The notes below the pieces were generated by a model. The model worked only from the letters and a program-made list of their open reading frames with translations. It did not search any database and was not told where the DNA came from. This document shows, in pieces, positions 48,779 to 60,901 of a stretch of 64,000 nt of DNA; the first letter of the stretch is position 1, and each line of letters begins with the position of its first letter. The stretch comes from Thioalkalivibrio sp. ALJ12 (GTDB lineage Bacteria > Pseudomonadota > Gammaproteobacteria > Ectothiorhodospirales > Ectothiorhodospiraceae): the NCBI RefSeq assembly GCF_000378305.1, contig NZ_KB899538.1, positions 1,024,001 to 1,088,000 of the forward strand. The letters are read 5' to 3'. The position numbers and the translations under genes are program-made.

Positions 48779-49473
48779 CCGAGATCCCCGTGCGTGCCCG
48801 GCGCGCACCGACCACGGGCGATTCGCATGGCCCGACCCAGGTCCGTATCACCGAGATGTTCGTTTCGCTGCAGGGCGAGGCGGCGGATTCCGGCTGGCCC
48901 ACCGCATTTGTGCGGCTGACCGGGTGCCCGCTGCGTTGCCGCTGGTGCGACAGTGCTTACGCCTTCGAGGGTGGCGAGGCACGCGCGCTGGACTCGATCC
49001 TCGCGTGGGTCGGTCAGACGGGCGTCCGTCATGTCTGTGTCACGGGTGGGGAGCCACTGGCCCAGCCCGGTTGTCGCGACCTGCTGGCGCGGCTGTGTGA
49101 TGCAGGCTATCGGGTGTCGTTGGAAACCAGCGGCGCCCTCGACATCGGCGGGCTCGATTCGCGCGTCACGGTCGTGATGGACTGGAAGGCGCCGGGCTCC
49201 GACGAGCAGGACCGCAACCTGGAGGCCAATATCCCTCACCTTGCTGCCGGCGATCAGCTGAAGTTCGTACTCGCGAACCGAGCGGATTTCGATTGGGCCC
49301 GCGCGGAACTCGGGCGCCTGGATCTTGCGCCCGAGGTCGAGGTCCTGTTCTCGCCGGTATTCGGCGAGCTCGCCCCGCGCGAGCTGGCCGACTGGATCGT
49401 GGCCGAACGGCTGCCCGTGCGGTTTCAGCTTCAGCTCCACAAGCTCCTGTGGGGCGATCAACCAGGTCGTTAG
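48775..49473 (+). CDS. queE: 7-carboxy-7-deazaguanine synthase
   Basis: 232 residues of the radical SAM family. The cluster-binding motif is CPLRCRWC (CxxxCxxC) in a TGCPLRCRWCDSAYA context, preceded by EMFVSLQGEA. SAM and substrate loops VTGGEPL and LETSG are present. It makes the 7-deazaguanine core of queuosine. Its ATG overlaps the cpoB stop, and queC follows after three bases. Confidence 0.95.
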   Translation: MTEIPVRARRAPTTGDSHGPTQVRITEMFVSLQGEAADSGWPTAFVRLTGCPLRCRWCDSAYAFEGGEARALDSILAWVGQTGVRHVCVTGGEPLAQPGCRDLLARLCDAGYRVSLETSGALDIGGLDSRVTVVMDWKAPGSDEQDRNLEANIPHLAAGDQLKFVLANRADFDWARAELGRLDLAPEVEVLFSPVFGELAPRELADWIVAERLPVRFQLQLHKLLWGDQPGR

Positions 49474-49476
49474 TCG

Positions 49477-50160
49477 ATGTCGCAACCGGAAAAGGCGGTG
49501 GTGTTGCTCTCGGGCGGGCTGGATTCTGCAACCTGCCTGGCAATGGCGCTGGCCGACGGGCTCGACTGTCATGCCCTGTCGATCGACTATGGCCAGCGAC
49601 ACCGTACCGAGCTCGACGCGGCGCGCCGCGTGGCTGCCGCCCAGGGCGTGCAGGACCACCGAGTGGTCCGGGTCGACCTGACCGCGATCGGCGGCTCCGC
49701 GCTCACCGATGACGCGATCGCGGTCCCCACCGAGTCGAGCGAAGGCATCCCGGTGACCTATGTGCCCGCCCGTAATACGGTGTTCCTGTCTCTGGCGCTG
49801 GGGCTGGCCGAAACGCTTGATGCCCGGCTGCTCTATGTCGGTGCGAATGCGGTCGACTACTCCGGGTACCCGGATTGTCGCCCGGCCTTTATCGACGCCT
49901 TCCGCGACCTTGCGCAGGTCGCTACCCGTGCCGGGGTGGAGGGCGTACGCTGGGAGGTGCGTGCACCCTTGATGCACATGAGCAAGGCCGAGATCATCCG
50001 TGCCGGCGCGCGCCTGGGGGTCGATTACGCCCAGACGGTGAGCTGCTATCAGGCCGACCCCGAGGGCCGGGCCTGCGGGCGATGCGACAGCTGCCGTATC
50101 CGTCGCGAGGGTTTTGCGGCCGCTGGTGTCCCCGACCCGACTCTCTACCGGACGGCCTGA
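49477..50160 (+). CDS. queC: 7-cyano-7-deazaguanine synthase
   Basis: 227 residues. The ATP PP-loop is [12 protein letters not shown]. The C-terminal zinc site is [17 protein letters not shown] (four Cys). It converts CDG to preQ0 on the queuosine path with QueE upstream. queD/queF are not in this window. Confidence 0.96.
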   Translation: MSQPEKAVVLLSGGLDSATCLAMALADGLDCHALSIDYGQRHRTELDAARRVAAAQGVQDHRVVRVDLTAIGGSALTDDAIAVPTESSEGIPVTYVPARNTVFLSLALGLAETLDARLLYVGANAVDYSGYPDCRPAFIDAFRDLAQVATRAGVEGVRWEVRAPLMHMSKAEIIRAGARLGVDYAQTVSCYQADPEGRACGRCDSCRIRREGFAAAGVPDPTLYRTA

Positions 50161-50297
50161 CGGCGGACGGTTCGCCCTCGTCAGACAGCCCCGGGTCCGG
50201 AATGAATTGGGGGTCGATCTCGTCTTGCGTCCGATGTATGCTGCGCACCCCATGGGTGCAGGCGTGCCCGACAACCGATCAGTGAGAGGATACGTTG

Positions 50298-51569
50298 ATG
50301 GAATTCTCCAGCTTTTCAACCGCCGCAATGATGTTCCTGGGCGGCACGTTCGTCCTCGCCTTCATCATGGGTGCGGTCGCGAACAAGACCAACTTCTGCA
50401 CCATGGGAGCCGTCTCCGACTGGGTGAACATGGGTGATACCGGGCGCATGCGCTCCTGGCTGCTGGCGATTGCCGTGGCGATGCTGGGTGTGGCGGCGCT
50501 CGAATTCTTCGGGGTGCTGAGCGCCGAGGGTTCCTTCCCTCCCTACCGCGGCGAAAACTTCAACTGGCTCGGGCACGTCCTGGGTGGCTTCCTGTTCGGC
50601 ATCGGCATGACCTATGCGTCCGGCTGCGGTAACAAGACGCTGGTGCGTGTGGGTGGCGGCAACATCAAGTCGGTGATGGTGATGATCATCATCGGTGTGA
50701 TCGCCTTCTGGCTGACCAGCCGCGCCACTGTCTTCGGCACCGGCCAGACGCTGTTCCAGCTGCTGTTTGGCTGGATGGACGCGGTGTCCATCCAGATGGA
50801 AGGCGGCCAGGATCTTGGCTCCATTATCGCTGGCGAGAACGCCCTGGGCGCCCGCCTGGTGATGGGTCTGGTGATCGGTGTGCTGCTGCTGGCCCTGATC
50901 TTCAAGGCCGCGGATTTCCGCAAGAGTTTCGACAACATCCTGGGCGGTCTGGTGATCGGCCTGGTGGTGATCGGGGCCTGGTGGCTGACCAGCAACATCC
51001 AGATCGACGACGGCATGGGCGGCGTGTACAGCGCCCAGGAATACATACAGGAATGGGATTTCGTCGCCGATGACGACGATGGCGAGCGTCCGGCGCTGTC
51101 CGGTCCCTGGGCCAACCAGTCGTTTACCTTTATCAACCCGATGGGCCAGAGCGTGGGCTACGTGTCCAGCGGCTTTGACCGCACCATGCTGTACTTCGGT
51201 GTGCTGGCGCTGGCCGGCGTGATCCTGGGTTCGTTCTTCTGGGCTCTGGTGTCGCGCAGCTTCCGAATCGAGTGGTTCTCGTCCTTCCGTGACTTCGTGA
51301 ACCACTTCATCGGCGGCATCCTGATGGGTGTCGGCGGCATCCTGGCGCTGGGTTGCACCATCGGTCAGGCGGTCACCGGGATTTCCACGCTGGCGCTGGG
51401 TGGCTTCTTTACCTTTGCGTTCATCGTGTTCGGGTCCGCGCTGACCATGAAGATCCAGTACTACAAGATGGTCTATGAAGACGAGGCGACCTTCGGCAAG
51501 GCCCTGGTCACCTCGCTGGTGGACATGAAGCTGCTGCCGGGTGGCATGCGCAAGCTCGAGGCCATCTGA
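50298..51569 (+). CDS. YeeE/YedE thiosulfate/sulfur-compound transporter
   Basis: 423 residues of the YeeE/YedE family (PF04143), with about nine to ten membrane helices. Three cysteine-containing glycine loops follow the TsuA pattern: NFCTMGAV, ASGCGNKTL and LGCTIGQAVTG. TsuA relatives take up thiosulfate through such Cys. The related YedE is linked to selenium metabolism, so the substrate is inferred. A soluble insert (about 235-280, acidic, ASP/GLU-rich) sits in the middle. ATG 50298 (GAGAGGA upstream) is used; a TTG lies three bases before it. Confidence 0.88.
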   Translation: MEFSSFSTAAMMFLGGTFVLAFIMGAVANKTNFCTMGAVSDWVNMGDTGRMRSWLLAIAVAMLGVAALEFFGVLSAEGSFPPYRGENFNWLGHVLGGFLFGIGMTYASGCGNKTLVRVGGGNIKSVMVMIIIGVIAFWLTSRATVFGTGQTLFQLLFGWMDAVSIQMEGGQDLGSIIAGENALGARLVMGLVIGVLLLALIFKAADFRKSFDNILGGLVIGLVVIGAWWLTSNIQIDDGMGGVYSAQEYIQEWDFVADDDDGERPALSGPWANQSFTFINPMGQSVGYVSSGFDRTMLYFGVLALAGVILGSFFWALVSRSFRIEWFSSFRDFVNHFIGGILMGVGGILALGCTIGQAVTGISTLALGGFFTFAFIVFGSALTMKIQYYKMVYEDEATFGKALVTSLVDMKLLPGGMRKLEAI

Positions 51570-51590
51570 TCGCCGGCCGCCGGGGGAGCC

Positions 51591-51618
51591 TTGCGTTTTC
51601 CCCGGCGGGCCGTAAACT
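51591..51618 (+). promoter_or_regulatory. Candidate promoter of tRNA-Lys
   Basis: TTGCGT (51591-51596) and TAAACT (51613-51618) with a 16-base spacer, about 83 bases before tRNA-Lys. The match is moderate, and the same bases also form part of a GC-rich hairpin. Confidence 0.45.
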
Positions 51619-51700
51619 ACGCGGCGCGGTGATTCAGGTGCTGCCGCGTAATGACAAGGCCGGCGGACCCCTGCGGGGGTGCCATGCGGGCCTCAGACAT

Positions 51701-51776
51701 GGGTCGTTAGCTCAGTTGGTAGAGCAGTTGGCTTTTAACCAATTGGTCGTAGGTTCGAATCCTACACGACCCACCA
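51701..51776 (+). tRNA. tRNA-Lys (TTT anticodon)
   Basis: 76 nt with encoded CCA. Acceptor GGGTCGT / ACGACCC, anticodon loop CTTTTAA (TTT), T-arm AGGTTCGAATCCT. Almost identical to the E. coli tRNA-Lys. Confidence 0.97.
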
Positions 51777-51813
51777 TTATTCCCGGGCGCGTGCGAGCGC
51801 GGCCGGCACAAGG

Positions 51814-51834
51814 GCCCGCCTACGCGGGCTTTTT
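51814..51834 (+). terminator. Terminator after tRNA-Lys
   Basis: GCCCGC / GCGGGC stem around CTAC, followed by TTTTT, 38 bases after the tRNA 3' end. Confidence 0.85.
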
Positions 51835-51894
51835 GTGTTTATGGGGCGCGAACAGGCTAGAATGCGCGCCTTTATCGAACCATTGAATGCACAC

Positions 51895-51981
51895 GCGAAA
51901 GTGGCGGAACTGGTAGACGCGCTGGGTTTAGGTCCCAGTGGGGTAAAACCCGTGAGAGTTCGAGTCTCTCCTTTCGCACCA
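51895..51981 (+). tRNA. tRNA-Leu (TAG anticodon)
   Basis: 87 nt with encoded CCA and a long variable arm, as expected for Leu. Acceptor GCGAAAG / CTTTCGC, anticodon stem CTGGG / CCCAG around TTTAGGT (TAG). A TAGAAT at 51858-51863 is a possible -10. Confidence 0.96.
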
Positions 51982-52066
51982 ATGTCCCGTGAACGCCCAG
52001 GCAGGCAGCCGGCGAGTGCTGCGGTCGGCAGGGATGACCGATTTTTGAACTATTGCGAGGCCCTTC

Positions 52067-53374
52067 ATGCAAGTTTCCGTTGAAGCCACCGGCAACCTGG
52101 AACGCAAGATGACCATCCAGGTCCCCCCCGAGCGCGTCGAGACCGAAGTCGACAACCGTCTGAAATCGCTGGCCAAGCGCGTCCGGCTCGACGGCTTTCG
52201 CCCGGGCAAGGTCCCGCTGAAGGTCGTGCGCCAGCGTTACGGCGCCGGGGTCTATCAGGAGGTGCTGAGCGAAGTCCTGCAGGAGAGTTACCGCGAGGCC
52301 GTGCAGCAGGAAGGGCTGGAGCCTGCGGGGAACCCGAGTATCGAGCCGCAGAGTGTGGAAAGCGGGCAGCCGATCGAGTTCGTTGCGAGCTTTCAGGTCT
52401 TTCCCGAGGTCGAGGTGGCCGATTTCTCCGATGCCGAGATCGAACGCCCGGTGGCCGAGATTGGCGACGAGGACATCGATCGCGTGATCGACTCCCTGCG
52501 CGAGCAGAACAAGGAATGGGCGGAGGTCAAGCGCAAGGCGAAGAAGGGCGATCGCATCACGCTGGACTTCGTCGGCAGCATCGATGGCGAGGAGTTCGAG
52601 GGTGGTAAGGCCGAAGACTTCCAGGTGGAAGTGGGTGCCGGCCGTCTGATCGAAGACTTCGAGAAGCAGCTCAAGGGCGTGAAGACCGGCGAAGAGCCGA
52701 CCATCGACGTCACCTTCCCCGATGACTACCCGGCCGAGAACCTGAAGGGCAAGACCGCGCAGTTCGCCCTGACCATCAAGAAGGTCGAGGGGCCCAAGCT
52801 GCCTGAGGTGGACGAAGAGTTCGCGAAGAAATTCGGCATCGAAGACGGCTCGGTCGAGAAACTTTGCGCCGACGTGCGGTCCAATATGGAGCGCGAGTTG
52901 AACCAGGCGCTGAAGGGCAAGGTCAAGAATCAGGTCATGGAGCTGATTATCGAGCGCCATGGGTTCGACCTGCCGGATGCCCTGGTGAAGTCCGAGATCA
53001 ATCGCCTGCGCGAGGAGGCCGAGAAGCGCTTCGGCGGTGCCCAGCAGACCCAGCCGCTCCCCGACAGTCTGTTCGAGGAGGAGGCCAAGCGCCGCGTGCG
53101 CCTGGGTCTGTCCCTGCGCGCCATCATCGACCAGAAGGGGTTCGAGGTGGACGCGGAGCGGGTCGAGCGTGACCTGGAAGACATGGCGGCCACCTACGAG
53201 GACCCGGAAGAGGTCAAGCAGTACTACCGCTCCAACCCGCAGGCGAAGAGCAACCTGGAGTCGCTGGTGCTCGAGGACCAGGTGGTCGACTGGATCGTCG
53301 ATCAGGCCAAGGTCACCGAGAAAAAGACCAGCTTCCAGGACGTCATGAATCCGAATAAGGAGTCGACTGAATGA
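52067..53374 (+). CDS. tig: Trigger factor
   Basis: 435 residues, the normal length. The ribosome-binding N-domain carries the signature GFRPGKVP near residue 44. A PPIase domain ([21 protein letters not shown]; about 155-240) and the helical C-domain follow. It is the first chaperone met by nascent chains. It opens the tig-clpP-clpX-lon-hup block; the stop overlaps clpP by four bases (ATGA). Confidence 0.97.
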   Translation: MQVSVEATGNLERKMTIQVPPERVETEVDNRLKSLAKRVRLDGFRPGKVPLKVVRQRYGAGVYQEVLSEVLQESYREAVQQEGLEPAGNPSIEPQSVESGQPIEFVASFQVFPEVEVADFSDAEIERPVAEIGDEDIDRVIDSLREQNKEWAEVKRKAKKGDRITLDFVGSIDGEEFEGGKAEDFQVEVGAGRLIEDFEKQLKGVKTGEEPTIDVTFPDDYPAENLKGKTAQFALTIKKVEGPKLPEVDEEFAKKFGIEDGSVEKLCADVRSNMERELNQALKGKVKNQVMELIIERHGFDLPDALVKSEINRLREEAEKRFGGAQQTQPLPDSLFEEEAKRRVRLGLSLRAIIDQKGFEVDAERVERDLEDMAATYEDPEEVKQYYRSNPQAKSNLESLVLEDQVVDWIVDQAKVTEKKTSFQDVMNPNKESTE

Positions 53375-54045
53375 GCCACGACATGGCCGGTCAGGGGGCG
53401 CAGCATGCCCAGGGGCTGAATCTGGTCCCGATGGTGGTCGAGCAGACCGCCCGCGGCGAGCGCGCCTATGACATCTACTCCCGGTTGCTGAAGGACCGGG
53501 TCATCTTCTGTGTGGGTCCGGTCGAGGACTACATGGCCAACGTGATCGTGGCCCAGCTGCTGTTCCTCGAATCGGAAAACCCGGACAAGGAGATCAGCCT
53601 GTACATCAACTCCCCGGGCGGGGCCGTGACCGCGGGCATGGCGATCTACGACACCATGCAGTTCATCAAGCCCCAGGTGAGCACCCTGTGTGTCGGCCAG
53701 GCCGCGAGCATGGGCGCGGTGCTGTTGGCCGGTGGTGCCCCGGGCAAGCGTTACTCCCTGCCGCACTCGCGGGTCATGATCCACCAGCCGCTGGGCGGGT
53801 TCCAGGGGCAGGCATCGGATATCGACATCCACGCCCGCGAGATACTGAAGATCCGCGAGGAGCTCAACCGCGTACTCGCTCACCACACCGGGCAGACCGT
53901 GGAGCAGGTGGAGCAGGACACGGATCGTGACCGTTTCATGACCGCAGTGGAGGCTAAGGACTACGGCCTGGTGGACAACGTCCTCTCCAGCCGCGGCGCG
54001 CCGGACACCGGCGACAAGGAAGCCGGCAAGAAGGACAAGTCCTGA
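53371..54045 (+). CDS. clpP: ATP-dependent Clp protease proteolytic subunit
   Basis: 224 residues with a propeptide. The catalytic serine is Ser113 in [11 protein letters not shown], the histidine His138 in MIHQPLGG, and the aspartate lies in the DTDRDRF segment (about 183-187). With ClpX it degrades tagged and regulatory proteins. Its ATG overlaps the tig stop. The Lys-rich tail is short and non-conserved. Confidence 0.97.
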   Translation: MSHDMAGQGAQHAQGLNLVPMVVEQTARGERAYDIYSRLLKDRVIFCVGPVEDYMANVIVAQLLFLESENPDKEISLYINSPGGAVTAGMAIYDTMQFIKPQVSTLCVGQAASMGAVLLAGGAPGKRYSLPHSRVMIHQPLGGFQGQASDIDIHAREILKIREELNRVLAHHTGQTVEQVEQDTDRDRFMTAVEAKDYGLVDNVLSSRGAPDTGDKEAGKKDKS

Positions 54046-54093
54046 TCGAAGCCAGGCTGGGTGCGAGCGGGATATACCGGACTCGCGCCCGGT

Positions 54094-54118
54094 CCGTTTG
54101 CAACGTGGCTGCAAACGG
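54094..54118. promoter_or_regulatory. Hairpin between clpP and clpX
   Basis: CCGTTTGCA and TGCAAACGG form a perfect nine-base-pair inverted repeat around ACGTGGC, without a T-run. It lies 48 bases after clpP and 43 bases before clpX. It could be an operator, an RNA processing site or an attenuator. Confidence 0.5.
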
Positions 54119-54161
54119 GGCATGTTCTGAGAAACCCTGATAGCGCAACCGAGGCATACGG

Positions 54162-55439
<1,278 letters not shown>

Positions 55440-55484
55440 AACTTCGCGGTCATGCACAGGGGGCGGGCATGGGGCTGGCCCCGG

Positions 55485-55513
55485 CTTGAAAAACGGTCAG
55501 GGCGCCCCCATCT
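55485..55513 (+). promoter_or_regulatory. Heat-shock (sigma-32) promoter of lon
   Basis: CTTGAAA (55485-55491) and CCCCATCT (55506-55513) are separated by 14 bases, an excellent match to the sigma-32 consensus. It lies 34 bases before the lon start. Confidence 0.85.
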
Positions 55514-55547
55514 CTCCCGTACATTCGTCAAGCCCTGAGGGGGCCAC

Positions 55548-58013
<2,466 letters not shown>

Positions 58014-58030
58014 GCAACGGATTTGCAATC

Positions 58031-58059
58031 AAAACCGCGGCTTCGGCCGCGGTTTTTTT
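58031..58059 (+). terminator. Terminator after lon
   Basis: AAAACCGCGGC / GCCGCGGTTTTTTT stem around TTCG, with a seven-T run, 18 bases after the lon stop. Confidence 0.95.
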
Positions 58060-58103
58060 GCGCCGTGGCGTACAGTGAACCGCAGGGGTTGTGTAACGCT
58101 TGT

Positions 58104-58133
58104 TTGACACTTTTTCGAGCCCCTTGATATAAC
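58104..58133 (+). promoter_or_regulatory. Sigma-70 promoter of hupB
   Basis: TTGACA (58104-58109) and TATAAC (58128-58133) with an 18-base spacer, 130 bases before the HU start. A consensus -35 and good -10; a strong promoter fits an abundant nucleoid protein. Confidence 0.7.
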
Positions 58134-58262
58134 CCCAATCGCATTATTTGATTCCCGGCTGGGCAAGCCCGCGACAGGATGGAGAACCCTCCCCGCGCTG
58201 GTGTAAGCTTGGCCTTCATCGGGCCGTAAGCCTGAGTCACCACTGAGATAAGGAAGCGCTTC

Positions 58263-58535
58263 ATGAATAAATCCGAACTGATCGACGCGATCGCCGCAGA
58301 AGCCGATGTCCCGAAGGCCCAGGCCGGCCGCATGCTGGACGCCATGGTGACCGTGGTGGGCGATACTCTGGCCAAGGGCGACCAGGTCTCCCTGGTGGGC
58401 TTTGGCACCTTCCTCGTCCGCGAGCGCGAAGCCCGCACCGGCCGTAACCCGCGTACTGGCCAGTCCATCCAGATCGCTGCCTCCAAAACGCCTTCTTTCA
58501 AGGCTGGTAAAGCGCTCAAGGATCGCGTAAACTAG
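58263..58535 (+). CDS. hupB: DNA-binding protein HU
   Basis: 90 residues of the HU/IHF family. N-terminus [21 protein letters not shown]-binding arm region [20 protein letters not shown] with the intercalating RNPRTG, and C-terminus [20 protein letters not shown] wraps and bends DNA. As in E. coli it lies downstream of lon. A tRNA-Val follows after 12 bases. Confidence 0.97.
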   Translation: MNKSELIDAIAAEADVPKAQAGRMLDAMVTVVGDTLAKGDQVSLVGFGTFLVREREARTGRNPRTGQSIQIAASKTPSFKAGKALKDRVN

Positions 58536-58547
58536 TGCGCTTTATCG

Positions 58548-58622
58548 GGTGCTTAGCTCAGTTGGTAGAGCGTCGCCCTTACAAGGCGAATGTCGGCGGT
58601 TCGAACCCGTCAGCACCCACCA
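58548..58622 (+). tRNA. tRNA-Val (TAC anticodon)
   Basis: 75 nt with encoded CCA. Acceptor GGGTGCT / AGCACCC, anticodon loop CTTACAA (TAC), T-arm GGCGGTTCGAACCCGTC. It begins 12 bases after the HU stop and probably shares its transcript. Confidence 0.96.
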
Positions 58623-58653
58623 TGCAGCCTGACTGGCTGCATGAAGAAAATTT

Positions 58654-58730
58654 GGAGCGGTAGTTCAGTTGGTTAGAATACCGGCCTGTCACGCCGGGGG
58701 TCGCGGGTTCGAGTCCCGTCCGCTCCGCCA
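58654..58730 (+). tRNA. tRNA-Asp (GTC anticodon)
   Basis: 77 nt with encoded CCA. Acceptor GGAGCGG / CCGCTCC, anticodon stem CCGGC / GCCGG around CTGTCAC (GTC), T-arm GCGGGTTCGAGTCCCGT. Confidence 0.97.
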
Positions 58731-58738
58731 TATCTGAG

Positions 58739-58763
58739 AAAGGCGCCTTCGGGCGCCTTTTTC
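58739..58763 (+). terminator. Terminator after tRNA-Asp
   Basis: AAAGGCGCC / GGCGCCTTT stem around TTCG followed by TTC, nine bases after the tRNA. The next 180 bases hold nothing recognised before the convergent motB gene. Confidence 0.9.
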
Positions 58764-58943
58764 TTTGCCTGTCGTACAGCCCAAGGCGCTCCCCCACCCG
58801 TTCCCGAGAAGCGACCCTTTGTCTTTTGGTGCACAGGAAAGAGGGGCTGCCGCGGCGCATACGGCCTGGCTTGAGCTCGGTACGCGGTCGGCGCTGTTGC
58901 TGCGAGCGCACCTTGGGGCGCGCGCGAGAGGGAGCCGTAGCGC

Positions 58944-59921
58944 TCAGGTGTCGCTTGGGCTAGTTTCGTCGATGGGCGCTTGGGGATCGATCGGTGTGCC
59001 CGGGCCGTTCTCGCTCTCAGGGGAGGGGGTGGATTCTGGTGCGTAGGTCTCGCCCTCAAGGCTCTTGCGCATCGCTTCTTCGGCCTCCTGGTTGAGCACG
59101 ATGATGGAGATGCGTCGGTTGATGGCCGCCTCCGGGTCGTCGCGGGTGAACGGTACGCTGTCGGCCAGGCCCACGACCCGCGCGACCTGTCCCGATTCGG
59201 CCCCGCCCGCAATCAGCGCACGGCGTGCGGCATTGGCGCGGTCGGTCGAAAGCTCCCAGTTGGAATAGTCCGGACGCAGCAAGGGGCGGGCATCGGTGTG
59301 GCCGGTGATCGAGATGCGATTCGGCACCTGGTTGATCAGGCTTGCGAGCTCGCGCAGGATCGCGTCGGCGTGCGGAAGAGGAGTGGAGCTGGCGGTGTCG
59401 AACATCGGGCGATTCTCGCGGTCGATGATCTGGATGCGCAGTCCCTCGGGAGTGATATCCAGCAGCAACTGGTCCTTGTAGGGCTCCAGGGCCTGGCTCT
59501 GGCCCAGGGCCTCCTCCAAGGCTTCCTGAAGTGCCTCCAGGGCCTCGCGGTCGCGGGCTTCGGCCAGCTCGTCCAACGCCTCTCCATCCAGGCCCATGGG
59601 TGCCTCCATGGCCTCGGGGTCCTGGATCAGCTCGGGCATGCCCTCGAAGTCGATCAGCGATGGATCGACCCCGGTCCCATCGCCCGGTGCCTGGCCGGGC
59701 GCGGCGGCCTCGCCGACGAATGCGGAAGGGTTCTGGAAGTACTCGGATATGCCGGCGCGTTGTTCGTCGTCCAGCGCCACGAGCAGCCATAACACCAGGA
59801 AGAAACCCATCATCGCGAGGGTGAAGTCGGCAAACGCGATCTTCCACGCGCCACCGTGGTGGCCGCCCTTGACCACCTTCTTTTTGACGATGATCGGCTG
59901 GGTCTTGTCCTCGACGCCCAT
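58944..59921 (-). CDS. motB: Flagellar motor stator MotB
   Basis: 325 residues. One N-terminal membrane helix with the ion-binding Asp in FADFTLAMMGFFLVLW (the E. coli Asp32 position). A Glu/Ala/Leu-rich linker (about 85-150) and a C-terminal OmpA-like peptidoglycan-binding domain (about 165-290, SITGHTDARPLLRPDYSNWELS) anchor it in the cell wall. The tail is Pro/Glu-rich. It lies 19 bases after motA. Whether the motor uses protons or sodium is not decided here. Confidence 0.93.
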   Translation of the reverse strand: MGVEDKTQPIIVKKKVVKGGHHGGAWKIAFADFTLAMMGFFLVLWLLVALDDEQRAGISEYFQNPSAFVGEAAAPGQAPGDGTGVDPSLIDFEGMPELIQDPEAMEAPMGLDGEALDELAEARDREALEALQEALEEALGQSQALEPYKDQLLLDITPEGLRIQIIDRENRPMFDTASSTPLPHADAILRELASLINQVPNRISITGHTDARPLLRPDYSNWELSTDRANAARRALIAGGAESGQVARVVGLADSVPFTRDDPEAAINRRISIIVLNQEAEEAMRKSLEGETYAPESTPSPESENGPGTPIDPQAPIDETSPSDT

Positions 59922-59940
59922 GTGGCTGATCCGGAGGCGG

Positions 59941-60792
59941 TCAGGCCCCCTTCACGTGCTCCTCGAGCTCGGTAAAGCTCGGGCGCATGGCGCCTTCCAT
60001 GGTCTTGCGGCCAAACTCGACGGCGACCTGCGGGCTGTAGCCCTGGACATTGGCCAGGATGCAGGCCTTGATGCACTGCAGGAACTTGGCTTCTTCCTGG
60101 GCGCGGGTCTCGAGCGCCGTCGAGGTCGGTCCGGCAAAGCCGTAAGCCAGCAGGATCCCGAGGAATGAGCCGACCAGCGCGGCCGCCACGCTCGAGCCGA
60201 TCTCCTCGATCGAGCCGTCGAGCCTGCCCATGGTCATTACGATCCCCAGCACCGCGGCGACGATCCCGAAGCCGGGCAGGGCCTCCGCAACGCGGTGCAC
60301 GGCGTGGGCGGGCTTGTGGGATTCCTCGTGATGGGTCTCGAGGTCCAGATCCATCAGGGCATCGAGTTCATGCGGGTTCATGCTGCCGGAGATGATCAGG
60401 CGCATGTAATCGGTGATGAACTCCATCGCGTGGTGATCCTGCAGGATCCGCGGGTGGGCCTGAAAGATCTCGCTGTTCTCCGGCTCCTCGATGTCATTCT
60501 CCACCCCCATCAGCCCTTCCTTGCGGGCCTTGGTGAAGAGCTTGTACATCAGTGCGAGCAGGTCGAGGTAGTCGTCCGACTTGTACTTGCTACCCTTCAT
60601 CAGGCTGGGGATGGACTTGAAGACGGTGATGACGACTCGAGGCGGGTTGGCGATCAGGAATGCGCCCAGCGCTGCACCCCCGATGATCCAGTATTCGTAT
60701 GGCTGCCACATGACCCGAAGGTCGCCGCCATGAAAGTAGTACCCCCCGAAGACCGACGAGAATACGACGACGATGCCAAGAAAATACTTCAC
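59941..60792 (-). CDS. motA: Flagellar motor stator MotA
   Basis: 283 residues with four membrane helices. The first is KYFLGIVVVFSSVFGGYYFHG, and the last two carry the conserved ALPGFGIVAAVLGIVMTMG and AAALVGSFLGILLAYGF. The cytoplasmic loop has the motor-interaction residues near RKEGLMGVENDIEEPE. The start is a GTG at 60792; the frame extends further to 60909 but that part is not family-like. It forms the stator with MotB. Confidence 0.94.
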   Translation of the reverse strand: MKYFLGIVVVFSSVFGGYYFHGGDLRVMWQPYEYWIIGGAALGAFLIANPPRVVITVFKSIPSLMKGSKYKSDDYLDLLALMYKLFTKARKEGLMGVENDIEEPENSEIFQAHPRILQDHHAMEFITDYMRLIISGSMNPHELDALMDLDLETHHEESHKPAHAVHRVAEALPGFGIVAAVLGIVMTMGRLDGSIEEIGSSVAAALVGSFLGILLAYGFAGPTSTALETRAQEEAKFLQCIKACILANVQGYSPQVAVEFGRKTMEGAMRPSFTELEEHVKGA

Positions 60793-60850
60793 GAAACGGG
60801 AACCCCGAGCTGGTCGATGGGCGAAAGTGACGCCGGTCACGCTTTCGCTG

Positions 60851-60878
60851 TTGATATAGTGACGGCCATAACGATAAC
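60851..60878 (+). promoter_or_regulatory. Candidate promoter of the HDOD gene
   Basis: TTGATA (60851-60856) and GATAAC (60873-60878) are 16 bases apart, ending 23 bases before the HDOD start. A moderate match. Confidence 0.45.
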
Positions 60879-60901
60879 GACTCCCCCGCGCGAGGTACAG
60901 C

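Noticed and set aside
58764-58943. Small genes between tRNA-Asp and motB
   Set aside because: Frames here run over the tRNA or lack ribosome sites and codon patterns; nothing is supported.
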